A stretch of DNA of 64,000 nucleotides from Streptomyces xiamenensis (GTDB lineage: Bacteria > Actinomycetota > Actinomycetes > Streptomycetales > Streptomycetaceae): the NCBI RefSeq assembly GCF_000993785.3, contig NZ_CP009922.3, positions 3,906,001-3,970,000 on the forward strand. Direction: 5' to 3'. The notes below the pieces were generated by a model. The model was not told where the DNA came from and ran no database searches. It was given only the letters and a program-made list of their open reading frames with translations. Numbering within the stretch: position 1 is the stretch's first letter; every line of letters begins with the position of its first letter. The position numbers were made by a program, and so were the translations under genes. Below are positions 36,946 to 48,741 of the stretch, in pieces.

Positions 36946-37875
36946 ATGGGGCGCTACGTCGCGCGGCGACTGCTCCAGATGATCCCGGTGTTCGTGGGGG
37001 CGACCTTCATCATCTTCATGATGATGTACGCCCTGCCGGGTGACCCGATAGCCGCACTGTGGGGCGAGCGTGCCCCCGACCCGGCTCAGATGGCCCAGAT
37101 GAAGAAGGAACTGGGCCTGGACCTGCCGATCATGCAGCAGTACTGGAACTACCTCATCGGGGTCTTCCAGGGTGATTTCGGCGTCCAGATCGCCAGCAGA
37201 CGCCCGGTCATGGATGTGATCGGTGACGCGCTCCCCGCCACCCTCAGACTCACCCTGATGGCGTTCGTCTTCACGGCCGTCGTCGGCATCGCCATGGGCC
37301 TGATCGCCGGGCTGCGGGCCGGCAAGAAGACCGACAGCGGCGTCCTCTTCGTCACCCTGCTACTGATCTCGGTCCCCAGCTTCGTGCTCGGTTACCTGGT
37401 GCAGACCTACTTCGGTGTGAAGCTCGGCTGGATCACCCCCTCCGTGCAGGACTCGGAGAACTGGGGCGAACTGCTGCTCCCCGCGATGGTGCTGGCCGCG
37501 CTCTCCCTCGCCTATGTCGCGCGGCTGACGCGTACCTCGGTCGCGGAGAACAAGCGCTCTGACTACATGCGCACCGCCCGCGCCAAGGGCCTCACTCAGC
37601 GCCGGGCCGTCAGTGTCCATCTGATGCGCAACTCCATGATCCCGGTCGTCACCTTCCTGGGCGTGGACCTCGGCAACCTGATGACCGGTGCGATCGTCAC
37701 CGAGGGCATCTTCAACGTGAACGGCATCGGCCGGGCGGTCTTCCGGGCGCTCAACACCCGTGAGGGCTCCACGGTCGTCGGCATCGTGACCTTCATGATC
37801 GTCGTCTATCTCGTTGTCTCCCTGCTCGTCGACCTGCTCTACGCGGTCCTGGACCCGAGGATTCGCTATGCCTGA
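36946..37875 (+). CDS. Peptide ABC transporter permease, DppB/OppB type (operon 1)
   Basis: 309 residues, about six membrane helices. Begins VARRLLQMIPVFVGATFIIF and carries the ATPase-coupling EAA loop (YMRTARAKGLTQRRAVSVHLMRNS in order). Ends in the OppB-type LLVDLLYAVLDPRIRYA. Forms the translocation channel with the next permease. GGAGGAAC upstream of the ATG. The last 8 bp overlap the following gene. Confidence 0.95.
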   Translation: MGRYVARRLLQMIPVFVGATFIIFMMMYALPGDPIAALWGERAPDPAQMAQMKKELGLDLPIMQQYWNYLIGVFQGDFGVQIASRRPVMDVIGDALPATLRLTLMAFVFTAVVGIAMGLIAGLRAGKKTDSGVLFVTLLLISVPSFVLGYLVQTYFGVKLGWITPSVQDSENWGELLLPAMVLAALSLAYVARLTRTSVAENKRSDYMRTARAKGLTQRRAVSVHLMRNSMIPVVTFLGVDLGNLMTGAIVTEGIFNVNGIGRAVFRALNTREGSTVVGIVTFMIVVYLVVSLLVDLLYAVLDPRIRYA

Positions 37876-38830
37876 GGCTCCTGACACCACGGCGACCACC
37901 AAGGGCGGCGAGACGGTCAAGACCCCCGACGGGGTGCTGGTCGCCGAGGCCGGCCCGCCGCCGGGCAGGCCGAGCAGCCTGTGGTCGGACGCCTGGCGCG
38001 ATCTGCGGCGCAAGCCCAAGTTCGTGATCCCGGCGATCATCATCCTGTTCCTGCTGTTCGTCGCGGCGTTCCCCTCGGTGTTCACCTCAGAGACCCCGCG
38101 GCTGGGCGACCTGACCCAGCACTACCTGCAGAAGCCGGAACTGACCCACTTCTTCCAGCCCGACTGGTTCGGTTACGACCAGCAGGGCCGCAGCATCTAC
38201 GCCCGCGTGGTGTACGGCACGCGGGCCTCGGTGATCATCGGTATCTCGGTGACCGCGCTGGTGCTGGTGGCCGGCGGGCTCATCGGCATGCTGGCCGGCT
38301 ACTTCGGCGGCTGGATCGACGCGGTGCTCTCCCGGGTCACCGACACCTTCATGGGCATCCCCTTCATGCTGGGCGCCATGGTCGTGCTGGTCTCCTTCAA
38401 CGCCCGCACCGAGTGGGTGGTGATCCTGGCCCTGGCCTTCCTGGGCTGGACCACCGTGGCCCGGGTGATGCGCGGTTCGGTGATCACCATCAAGCAGGCC
38501 GACTACGTGCAGGCCGCCCGTTCGCTGGGCGCCGGTACCGGCCGGATCCTGCTGCGACACATCCTGCCGAACGCCGCCGCCCCGGTGATCGTGGTGGCCA
38601 TGGTGGCGCTGGGCGGGTACATCACCGCCGAGGCCACGCTCTCGTACCTGGGCATCGGTCTTTCCGACCCGGCGATCTCCTGGGGCGGGGACATCAACTC
38701 CGCTCGGGACCAGATCCGGGTGGCCGAGCACATCCTGATCTTCCCCTCGATCGCGCTGAGCGTGACCATCCTGTCCTTCCTGATGTTGGGTGACGCCGTG
38801 CGCGATGCCCTCGATCCCAAGCTGCGCTGA
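37868..38830 (+). CDS. Peptide ABC transporter permease, DppC/OppC type (operon 1)
   Basis: 320 residues. A ~45-residue cytoplasmic N-terminus ending SLWSDAWRDLRRKPKFV precedes the first helix; a large loop with QPDWFGYDQQGRSIYARVVYGTRAS is typical of OppC. EAA loop: YVQAARSLGAGTGRILLRHILPN. About six helices in total. Overlaps the DppB-type gene by 8 bp. Confidence 0.95.
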   Translation: MPEAPDTTATTKGGETVKTPDGVLVAEAGPPPGRPSSLWSDAWRDLRRKPKFVIPAIIILFLLFVAAFPSVFTSETPRLGDLTQHYLQKPELTHFFQPDWFGYDQQGRSIYARVVYGTRASVIIGISVTALVLVAGGLIGMLAGYFGGWIDAVLSRVTDTFMGIPFMLGAMVVLVSFNARTEWVVILALAFLGWTTVARVMRGSVITIKQADYVQAARSLGAGTGRILLRHILPNAAAPVIVVAMVALGGYITAEATLSYLGIGLSDPAISWGGDINSARDQIRVAEHILIFPSIALSVTILSFLMLGDAVRDALDPKLR

Positions 38831-38844
38831 GGGAGTTGACGCGC

Positions 38845-39880
38845 GTGTCGATCGAACCGGTCGAAATCACCCCGGCGGACGCCCCCGGCGTACCGCTGCT
38901 GGAGGTCCGTGACCTCCATGTGGAGTTCCACACCCGGGAGGGCGCGGCCCACGCCGTCAACGGCGTGAGCTACACCGTGGACGCCGGCGAGACGCTGGCC
39001 GTCCTCGGTGAGTCCGGCTCCGGCAAGTCGGTGACCGCCCAGACCATCATGGGCATCCTCGACATGCCGCCCGGGAAGATCACCGGTGGGGAGATCCTCT
39101 TCAAGGGCCAGGACATGCTCAAGATGTCCGAGGCCCAGCGCCGGAAGATCCGCGGCAACCAGATCGCGATGATCTTCCAGGACGCGCTGTCCTCCCTGAA
39201 CCCGGTGCTCTCGGTGGGCTTCCAGCTGGGCGAGATGTTCCGGGTGCACCGGGGCGCCTCGCGCAAGGAGGCCAAGGCCAAGGCCATCGAGCTGATGGAC
39301 CGGGTGCGCATCCCGGCGGCCAAGGAGCGGGTGAACGACTACCCGCACCAGTTCTCCGGCGGTATGCGCCAGCGCATCATGATCGCGATGGCGCTCGCCC
39401 TGGAGCCCGACGTGATCATCGCGGACGAGCCGACCACGGCCCTGGACGTCACCGTCCAGGCGCAGGTCATGGACCTGCTGGCCGAGCTCCAGCGCGAGCA
39501 CAACATGGGGCTCATCCTCATCACCCACGACCTGGGTGTGGTCGCGGACGTCGCCGACAAGATCGCGGTGATGTACGCGGGCCGGATCGTGGAGAACGCC
39601 CCGGTGCACGAGCTGTACAAGCGGCCTGCGCACCCGTACGCCAAGGGCCTGCTGGAGTCGATACCGCGTCTTGACCTCAAGGGCCAGGAGCTGTACGCGA
39701 TCTCCGGTCTGCCGCCGAGCCTGACCGCCGTGCCGGGCGGCTGTGCCTTCAACCCGCGCTGCCCGCTGGCCACCGACCAGTGCCGTACGGACGTTCCGCC
39801 GCTGGTGCAGGTCACCGAGCGGGACGGCATCCCGATCACCGGGCGGTCCAGCGCCTGCCACCTGTGGAAGGAGACGCTCC

Positions 39881-39888
<8 letters not shown>
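38845..39888 (+). CDS. Peptide ABC transporter ATPase, DppD/OppD type (operon 1)
   Basis: 347 residues. Walker [10 protein letters not shown]-loop [11 protein letters not shown], signature [16 protein letters not shown], Walker [13 protein letters not shown] and H-loop ITHDLG. The C-terminal oligopeptide extension carries a Cys cluster (CAFNPRCPLATDQC, SACH) like the OppD/F iron-sulfur-type motif. GTG 38845 was chosen for GGGAG 9 nt upstream; TTG 38836 abuts that site. Confidence 0.95.
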
Positions 39889-40936
<1,048 letters not shown>

Positions 40937-40967
40937 CCTTGTCACCGCGCTGACCAGGAGGACGGCC

Positions 40968-41002
40968 ACGGCCGCCGGGCATCTCGGATGTCCGGCGGCC
41001 GT
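40968..41002 (+). terminator. Hairpin terminator after operon 1
   Basis: 15-bp arms (40968-40982 and 40988-41002) with one G-U type pair and a 5-nt loop, 31 bp past the last stop. Followed by an AT-rich promoter-like stretch for operon 2 (CCTATATTGCC near 41070). Confidence 0.7.
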
Positions 41003-41110
41003 CGGCATGTGAGGGATGAGGGCGTGTCGGCGCGCCCATAAAGAGGATCTTGTGATGAAAGGTCCTATATTGCCTTAATGCGACTTTCGGTAGTCCAAGG
41101 AGGCCATCCC

Positions 41111-42742
41111 ATGCGTGCAGCCACCCGACTGACCTGGGCCATCGCCGCCACGACGGCCCTCGCCCTGACCGCGACCGCCTGTGGCGGCAACGGCACCGCG
41201 AGCGGCAGTGCCGGGGTCGTCCGCGCCTCCTGGGGAGACCCCCAGCACCCCCTGGAGCCCGCCAACACCAACGAGGTACAGGGCGGCAAGGTCCTCGACA
41301 TGATCTTCCGCGGTCTCAAGCGCTACGACCCGGAGACCGGCGAGGCCAAGGACGAGATGGCCGAGTCCATCGAGACCACCGACCAGCAGAACTTCACCGT
41401 CAAGATCAAGTCCGGCTGGACCTTCTCCGACGGCACCCCGGTCACCGCCGCGTCCTACGTCGATGCCTGGAACTACGGCGCCAATCTGAAGAACGCGCAG
41501 ATCAGCAGCTACTTCTTCCAGTTCATCGAGGGCTATGACGCCGTCCACCCCGCCGACGAGAACGCCACCCCCTCCGCGGACACCATGAGCGGCCTGAAGG
41601 TCGTCGACGACCACACCTTCACCGTCAAGCTCAACGAGCCGTTCTCCCTGTGGCCCGAGACGCTCGGCTACGCCGCCTACTCCCCGCTCCCGCGGGCCTT
41701 CTTCGACGACCACGCCACCTGGCTCAACAAGCCGATCGGCAACGGCCCGTACAAGATCGACACGTACACCAAGAGCCAGAGCATGAAACTGGTGAAGTAC
41801 GAGGAGTACGCCGGCCCCGACAAGGCCCAGAACGAGGGCGTGGAGCTGCGCGTCTACACCGACAACAACACGGCGTACACCGATCTGCAGGCCGGCAACC
41901 TCGACGTCATCGACGACGTGCCCGCCTCCCAGCTCAAGAACGCCCAGAAGGACCTCGGCGACCGCTACATCAACCAGCCGGCCGGCATCATCCAGACCGT
42001 CGCCTTCCCCGTCACCCAGGACGGCTGGACCAGCCCCGAATCCGCCAAGGTGCGCCAGGGCCTGTCCATGGCGATCGACCGCCAGGAGATCACCTCCAAG
42101 ATCTACTTCGACACCCGCACCCCCGCCACCGACTTCACCTCACCCGTCCTGGGCGACGCCGGCGGCTACCAGGAAGGGCTGTGCGGCGAGTACTGCACCT
42201 ATGACCCCGAGCGGGCCAAGCAGCTGATCGAGGAGGGCGGCGGACTGCCCGGAGGCAAGATCACCCTCAGCTCCAACGTGGACACCGGATCGCACCGGCA
42301 GTGGATGGACGCCGCCTGCAACAGCATCAACAACGCCCTGGACGACACCGGGGCCTGCACCGTCAACCCGGTGCCCACCTTCGCCGACTTCCGCAACCAG
42401 ATCACCGAGGGCCGCATCAGCGGCATGTTCCGCAGCGGCTGGCAGATGGACTACCCGCTCATCCAGAACTTCCTCCAGCCGCTGTACTACACCAACGCCT
42501 CCTCCAACGACTCCCGTTACAGCAGCCCCGAGTTCGACCGGCTCATCAACGAGGCCAACTCCGCCTCCGACGAGGCCGAGGCCATCGGCAAGTTCCGCGA
42601 CGCCGAGAAGGTCCTCGTGCAGGACATGCCCGCCATCCCGCTGTGGTACCAGAACGGGACCGCCGGCTACTCCACCCGCGTCAGCGACGTGAAGCTCAAC
42701 CCCTTCTCCGTCCCCGTCTACACGGACATCAAGGTCAGCTGA
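41111..42742 (+). CDS. Oligopeptide ABC transporter substrate-binding lipoprotein (operon 2)
   Basis: 543 residues, about the same size as the operon 1 protein and clearly its paralogue (both share TADTMSGLKVVDD/SADTMSGLKVVDD, YAGPNKAQN/YAGPDKAQN and AIPLWYQN). Lipobox ATAC (Cys about 23). ATG 41111 with AAGGAGG 7 nt upstream; an upstream ATG at 41078 lacks such a site. Divergence in the binding region suggests different peptide preference. Confidence 0.94.
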   Translation: MRAATRLTWAIAATTALALTATACGGNGTASGSAGVVRASWGDPQHPLEPANTNEVQGGKVLDMIFRGLKRYDPETGEAKDEMAESIETTDQQNFTVKIKSGWTFSDGTPVTAASYVDAWNYGANLKNAQISSYFFQFIEGYDAVHPADENATPSADTMSGLKVVDDHTFTVKLNEPFSLWPETLGYAAYSPLPRAFFDDHATWLNKPIGNGPYKIDTYTKSQSMKLVKYEEYAGPDKAQNEGVELRVYTDNNTAYTDLQAGNLDVIDDVPASQLKNAQKDLGDRYINQPAGIIQTVAFPVTQDGWTSPESAKVRQGLSMAIDRQEITSKIYFDTRTPATDFTSPVLGDAGGYQEGLCGEYCTYDPERAKQLIEEGGGLPGGKITLSSNVDTGSHRQWMDAACNSINNALDDTGACTVNPVPTFADFRNQITEGRISGMFRSGWQMDYPLIQNFLQPLYYTNASSNDSRYSSPEFDRLINEANSASDEAEAIGKFRDAEKVLVQDMPAIPLWYQNGTAGYSTRVSDVKLNPFSVPVYTDIKVS

Positions 42743-42776
42743 CAGACACCAGCCACCGCAGCGGAGGTCCCCCCAC

Positions 42777-43700
42777 ATGGGGCGCTACGTCGTACGACGC
42801 CTGCTCCAGATGATCCCGGTGTTCATCGGCGCCACCTTCCTCATCTTCGTGATGGTGTACGCGCTCGGCGACCCGGTCGCCGCCCTGTTCGGCGACCGGG
42901 CCCCCGACCCCGCCACCGCACGCCAACTGCGCGCCGAGTTCCACCTCGACAAGCCCGTGTGGCAGCAATACCTGCTCTACATGGGCAACATCCTCTCCGG
43001 GGACTTCGGCACCGCCTTCAACGGCGAGAAGGTCACCGACCTGATGGGCCGCGCCTTCCCCATCAGCTTCCGGCTGATGCTCACCGCCCTGGTCATCGAA
43101 CTGGTGCTGGGCATCCTCCTCGGCGTCATCACCGGGCTGCGCCGGGGCCGGGTCTTCGACACCTCCGTGCTGATGGCCACCCTCGTCGTCATCGCCATCC
43201 CCACCTTCGTCCTGGGCACCACCGCCCAGTTCTTCCTCGGTGTCCAACTCGGCTGGATCAACCCCGCCGTCAGCCCCGAGGGCCGCTTCGGCGAACTCAT
43301 CGTGCCCGGCTGCATCCTCGCCCTGGTCTCGCTGGCGTACGTCACCCGCCTCACCCGCACCTCGGTCGCCGAGAACACCCGCGCCGACTACATCCGCACC
43401 GCCGTCGCCAAGGGCCTGCCGCGCCGCCGGGTGACCGTCCGCCACCTGCTGCGCAACTCCCTCATCCCGGTGGTCACCTACCTCGGCGCCGACATCGGCA
43501 CCCTGATGGCCGGCGCCATCGTCACCGAACGGATCTTCAACATCCAGGGCGTCGGCTTCCAGCTCTACCAGGGCATCCTGCGGCAGAACTCGCCCACGGT
43601 GGTGGGCTTCGTGGTGGTCCTGGTGCTGATCTTCCTGCTCGCCAATCTGCTGGTCGACCTCCTGTACGCCGTGCTCGACCCGAGGATTCGCTATGACTGA
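42777..43700 (+). CDS. Peptide ABC transporter permease, DppB/OppB type (operon 2)
   Basis: 307 residues, about six helices; starts VVRRLLQMIPVFIGATFLIF, nearly the same as its operon 1 counterpart. EAA loop YIRTAVAKGLPRRRVTVRHLLRNS. GGAGGT upstream of the ATG. The 3' end keeps the same 8-bp overlap with the next gene as in operon 1. Confidence 0.95.
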   Translation: MGRYVVRRLLQMIPVFIGATFLIFVMVYALGDPVAALFGDRAPDPATARQLRAEFHLDKPVWQQYLLYMGNILSGDFGTAFNGEKVTDLMGRAFPISFRLMLTALVIELVLGILLGVITGLRRGRVFDTSVLMATLVVIAIPTFVLGTTAQFFLGVQLGWINPAVSPEGRFGELIVPGCILALVSLAYVTRLTRTSVAENTRADYIRTAVAKGLPRRRVTVRHLLRNSLIPVVTYLGADIGTLMAGAIVTERIFNIQGVGFQLYQGILRQNSPTVVGFVVVLVLIFLLANLLVDLLYAVLDPRIRYD

Positions 43701-44646
43701 ACCCCCACCGGTCGGACCGCCCGAAGGGCCCATCGCCATCGCGGCGGGCGACGGCCGGGGCGAGCCCCCGCCCGTCACCGGAACCGAACCCGGCCGCCCC
43801 CGCAGCCTGTGGTCGGACGCCTGGCACGATCTGCGCCGCAACCCGGTCTTCATCGTCTCCGCGCTGCTGATCTGCTTCCTGGTGCTGATCTCCATCTGGC
43901 CCTCGCTGATCGCCACCGAGTCCCCGCTGCGCTGCCAGCTCTCCCGTTCCCTGGAGGGCGCCTCCGCCGGGCACTGGTTCGGCTTCGACACCCAGGGCTG
44001 CGACGTCTACACCCGCACGGTGTACGGGGCCCGCGCCTCGATCGCGGTCGGCGTCTGCGCCACCCTGGGCGTCGCCCTGGTCGGGACCGTCGTCGGCGGC
44101 CTCGCCGGCTTCTTCGGCGGCTTCTGGGACGCGCTGCTGTCCCGGGTGACGGACATGTTCTTCGGCATCCCGCTGATCCTGGGCGCCATCGTCTTCCTCA
44201 GCATGATCAAGCTCTCCGGGATCTGGCCGGTGGTCCTGGTGATCGCCGCGCTCAGCTGGCCCCAGATCGCCCGCATCGCGCGCGGCGCCGTCATCACCGC
44301 CAAACAGAACGACTACGTGCAGGCGGCCAGGGCGCTGGGCGCCTCCAGCTCCCGCATCCTGCTGCGGCACATCCTGCCCAACGCCATCGCCCCGGTGATC
44401 GTCATGGCGACCATCATGCTGGGCACCTTCATCGCGCTGGAGGCGACACTCAGCTACCTCGGCGTCGGCCTGCGCCCGCCCACCGTCTCGTGGGGCGTGG
44501 ACATCTCGGCCGCCTCCACCGGCATGCAGTTCCGCAACGCCCCGCACATCCTGCTCTACCCGGCCGCCGCGCTGTCGCTGACGGTCCTGGCCTTCATCAT
44601 GCTCGGCGACGCGGTCCGCGACGCCCTCGACCCCAAGCTGCGCTGA
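43693..44646 (+). CDS. Peptide ABC transporter permease, DppC/OppC type (operon 2)
   Basis: 317 residues. N-terminal Pro-rich tail, then SLWSDAWHDLRRNPVFIVSALLICFLVL; loop HWFGFDTQGCDVYTRTVYGARAS; EAA loop YVQAARALGASSSRILLRHILPN. An extra Cys in the loop (TQGCDVY) and another at SPLRCQL are not in the operon 1 homologue and could form an extracellular disulfide. Confidence 0.95.
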   Translation: MTEPPPVGPPEGPIAIAAGDGRGEPPPVTGTEPGRPRSLWSDAWHDLRRNPVFIVSALLICFLVLISIWPSLIATESPLRCQLSRSLEGASAGHWFGFDTQGCDVYTRTVYGARASIAVGVCATLGVALVGTVVGGLAGFFGGFWDALLSRVTDMFFGIPLILGAIVFLSMIKLSGIWPVVLVIAALSWPQIARIARGAVITAKQNDYVQAARALGASSSRILLRHILPNAIAPVIVMATIMLGTFIALEATLSYLGVGLRPPTVSWGVDISAASTGMQFRNAPHILLYPAAALSLTVLAFIMLGDAVRDALDPKLR

Positions 44647-44662
44647 CCGGAGGCTGACCGTC

Positions 44663-45629
44663 ATGCTGCTGGAAGTCCAGGACCTCCAGGTCGAATTCGC
44701 CACCCGCGACGGCGTGGTGAAGGCCGTCAACGGCGTCACCTACGCGGTGGACGCCGGCCAGACCCTGGCCGTGCTCGGCGAGTCGGGCTCCGGCAAGTCG
44801 GTGACCGCCCAGGCCATCATGGGCATCCTCGACTCACCGCCCGGCCGCATCGCCGGCGGCTCCATCCGCTTCCAGGGCCAGGACCTGCTGACCATGGGCC
44901 GCGATGACCGGCGCAGGATCCGCGGCGAGAAGATGGCGATGATCTTCCAGGACGCGCTGTCCTCCCTCAACCCCGTGCTCCCGGTGGGCTACCAGCTGGG
45001 CGAGATGTTCCAGGTGCACCGGGGCGCCTCGCGCAAGGAGGCCAGGGCCAAGGCCATCGAGCTGATGGACCGGGTCCGCATCCCGGCGGCGAAGGAACGG
45101 GTGGGCGACTACCCGCACCAGTTCTCCGGCGGCATGCGGCAGCGCATCATGATCGCGATGGCGCTCGCCCTGGAACCCGACCTGATCATCGCGGACGAGC
45201 CGACCACCGCCCTGGACGTCACCGTGCAGGCACAGGTGATGGACCTGCTCGCCGAACTCCAGCAGGAGTACCGGATGGGGCTCATCCTCATCACCCACGA
45301 CCTGGGCGTCGTCGCGGACACCGCCGACGTCATCGCCGTCATGTACGCGGGCAAGATCGTGGAACACGCCCCGGTGGACGCCCTGTACCGGCGGCCGGCC
45401 CACCCGTACACCAAGGGCCTGCTCGACTCGATCCCCCGCCTGGACCGCAAGGGCCAGGACCTGTACGCGATCTCGGGGCTGCCCCCCAACCTGGCGAAGA
45501 TCCCCGCCGGCTGCTCCTTCCATCCCCGCTGCCCGATCGCCCGCGACCGGTGCGCGGTGGATGTGCCCCCGCTGTACGAGGTCTCCGCCGACCGCTCCAG
45601 CGCCTGCCACTACTGGAAGGAGACGATCG

Positions 45630-45637
<8 letters not shown>
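44663..45637 (+). CDS. Peptide ABC transporter ATPase, DppD/OppD type (operon 2)
   Basis: 324 residues with complete Walker A (GESGSGKS), signature ([12 protein letters not shown]), Walker B ([12 protein letters not shown]) and H-loop. It lacks the ~20-residue N-terminal extension of its operon 1 homologue. The C-terminal Cys cluster [14 protein letters not shown] is conserved. ATG follows a CGGAGG ribosome site. Confidence 0.95.
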
Positions 45638-46658
<1,021 letters not shown>

Positions 46659-46662
46659 CGGG

Positions 46663-47514
46663 CTACGCGTCGAGGAATTCCAGCGCCCGCGCGACGAACG
46701 CGTCGTGGTACTGGAAGATCCCCCCGTGCCCGGCGTCGGGGTAGAGGGGGATGAGTTCGGCGTGGGGCAGCCGGTCGGCCAGGTCGAGGGTGTTCTCGCT
46801 GGGCACCATCCGGTCGCTCTCCCCGTTCGCCACCAGTGCGGGTTGCCGGATCCGCGACAGGTCGGCGGGCATCTGGCCGCCCCATCGGTGGATGGCCTTC
46901 AGCTGGGCGCGGAACGAGGACAGGGTGATGGCCTTGTCGCGGCGGTCCGTGCGCTCCTTCAGCCGTTCAAGGAAGGCATCCGCCGCGCGCCGGCCGTTCT
47001 CGGTATCGGTGAAGAAGAGGAACCGCTTGGGATCGTTGCGGGTCACCAGGCCCTTCAGCGTGGCCCGGATGGTGAGCGGCGTCACCTTGTCGATGCCGGG
47101 GCCACCGGCCGGGCCGGTGCCCGCCAGGATGATCCTGCGCACGAGGTCCGGCTCCTCCGCCGCGATGACCTGGGTGATGAAGCCGCCCATCGACAGGCCG
47201 AGCAGATCGACCCGGTCGAATCCCAGGGCCCGGATGAAGCGCACCGCGTCGTGGGCCATGGCCTCGACGGTGTCGGGCGTGGCGCCGCCCGACGCGCCGA
47301 CGCCGCGGTTGTCGAAGGTGATCACCCGGCGCCGGGCGGCGAGTCCGTCGATGACCCGCGGGTCCCAGTTGTCCAGGACCGCCGCCAGGTGGTTGAGGAG
47401 GATCAGTGGTACGCCGCCCTCGGGTCCCAGCTCCCGGTAGACGAAGTCGACGCCGTGCAGGGGAACGGAGCGGGTGGGCGCGTTCTGGTGGGAGGACGGG
47501 GCAGGTGCGTTCAT
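46663..47514 (-). CDS. Alpha/beta hydrolase (haloperoxidase-like)
   Basis: 283 residues. LGLSMGGFITQV gives the nucleophile Ser, NGESDRMVP the acid region and DAGHGGIFQYHDAFV the catalytic His. Resembles non-haem chloroperoxidase/aryl-esterase-like hydrolases; the oxyanion region reads LLNHLAAVLDNW. Substrate unknown. ATG with AAGGA 8 nt upstream. Lies 41 bp downstream of the oxidoreductase gene in the TetR-linked group. Confidence 0.9.
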   Translation of the reverse strand: MNAPAPSSHQNAPTRSVPLHGVDFVYRELGPEGGVPLILLNHLAAVLDNWDPRVIDGLAARRRVITFDNRGVGASGGATPDTVEAMAHDAVRFIRALGFDRVDLLGLSMGGFITQVIAAEEPDLVRRIILAGTGPAGGPGIDKVTPLTIRATLKGLVTRNDPKRFLFFTDTENGRRAADAFLERLKERTDRRDKAITLSSFRAQLKAIHRWGGQMPADLSRIRQPALVANGESDRMVPSENTLDLADRLPHAELIPLYPDAGHGGIFQYHDAFVARALEFLDA

Positions 47515-47555
47515 GACCGGGTCCTTGGGGGGTGAGGTGGGGGTGCGGGATTCCG

Positions 47556-48560
47556 TCACGTCATCTCGACGACGACCTTGCCGGCCTTCGGGCGGCCCCG
47601 CTCGACGTACTCCAGGGCCTGCCGGGTCTCCTCGAACGGGAAGACCCGGTCGATGACGGGCCGGATCTTCCCGGTGTCGATGAGCGGAGTGAGTTCGCGC
47701 AGCTGGGCGCCGCTGGCTTTCATAAACAGGAAGGAGTACCGCACACCGCGACGCTTTGCGCGGCGCCTCACCGGGAGGCTGAGCACGGTCGTCGCCAGCC
47801 GGAGGAGGGGGTTCGCGCCCAGCTCGCGGGCGAAGGCCGGGTCGGGGGGACCGGCGACGCTGATGGCTGTTCCGCCGGGCTTGAGCACCCGCAGGGACTT
47901 GGTGAGATTCTCGCCGCCGAGGCTGTCCAGGACGACATCGTAGCCGGAGAGGACCGTCTCGAAGTCCTGTTGCCTGTAGTCGACGACGACATCCGCGCCG
48001 AACCCCTTCACCAGGTCGGCCTTGGCCGTGCTCGCGGTGGTGGCCACGTGCGCGCCCAGGTGCTTGGCCAGCTGGATGGCGATGCTGCCGAGGCCGCCGG
48101 CGCCGGCGTGGATGAGGACCTGCTGGCCGGGCTGGACGTGCGCCCGTTCGACCAGGGCCTGCCACGCGGTGAGGGCGACCAGGGGAAGGGACGCGGCCTC
48201 GGTCATGGTGAGGGTGGCCGGTTTGGGCGCCAGGTCGTCCTGGTGGACGGCGATGAGTTCGGCGAACGTACCGATGCGGCTCTTGTCGGGGCGCGCGTAC
48301 ACCTCGTCGCCCGGAGCGAACCGGGTGACGGCCGATCCCACCCGGTCCACCACCCCGGCGAGGTCATTGCCCAGGATGAGCGGGAAACGGTACGGCAGGA
48401 TCGCCTTGAACTCTCCGTCACGGATCTTGAGATCCAGCGGGTTGACGCCCGCCGCGTGGATCCGCACCAGGATGTCGTCGGCGCCCACCTGCGGCTCGGG
48501 CATCTCAGTGGGGCGCGCCCCGGCCTTGTCGCCGTACCGCTGAACCGTGAAGGCCCTCAT
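47556..48560 (-). CDS. Zinc-independent MDR-family NADPH:quinone-type oxidoreductase
   Basis: 334 residues. GroES-like N-terminus (about 10-120: AAGVNPLDLKIRDGEF, LGNDLAGVVDRVG) and Rossmann domain with HAGAGGLGSIAIQLAKHLGA. No structural-zinc Cys quartet, so the quinone-oxidoreductase/enoyl-reductase-like branch. Known relatives reduce quinones or enals with NADPH. ATG 48560 matches the family N-terminus and has GGAGAG 4 nt upstream; an ATG at 48599 with AAAGG adds 13 residues. Confidence 0.9.
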   Translation of the reverse strand: MRAFTVQRYGDKAGARPTEMPEPQVGADDILVRIHAAGVNPLDLKIRDGEFKAILPYRFPLILGNDLAGVVDRVGSAVTRFAPGDEVYARPDKSRIGTFAELIAVHQDDLAPKPATLTMTEAASLPLVALTAWQALVERAHVQPGQQVLIHAGAGGLGSIAIQLAKHLGAHVATTASTAKADLVKGFGADVVVDYRQQDFETVLSGYDVVLDSLGGENLTKSLRVLKPGGTAISVAGPPDPAFARELGANPLLRLATTVLSLPVRRRAKRRGVRYSFLFMKASGAQLRELTPLIDTGKIRPVIDRVFPFEETRQALEYVERGRPKAGKVVVEMT

Positions 48561-48741
48561 CGTGCTCTCCGCTTCCCACTGATCCTGGACTACTGCCATG
48601 ATGAAACCTTTGCGGTATTTGTAACGCTTTTCTCGCGTCAGTCCACCGGCGCGGACGGGGCGATGGCCCGAGTGGAGTCGACACCCCGGGCCCGGCCTCC
48701 CCGTGCGAGGGGCCTGCCCCGGGGGCTCGATGGCGGGTGTG

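Noticed and set aside
47556..48599. Longer oxidoreductase start at ATG 48599
   Set aside because: It has a usable AAAGG site, but family similarity begins at MRAFTVQRYG (48560), which also has a GGAGAG site; kept only as an alternative.
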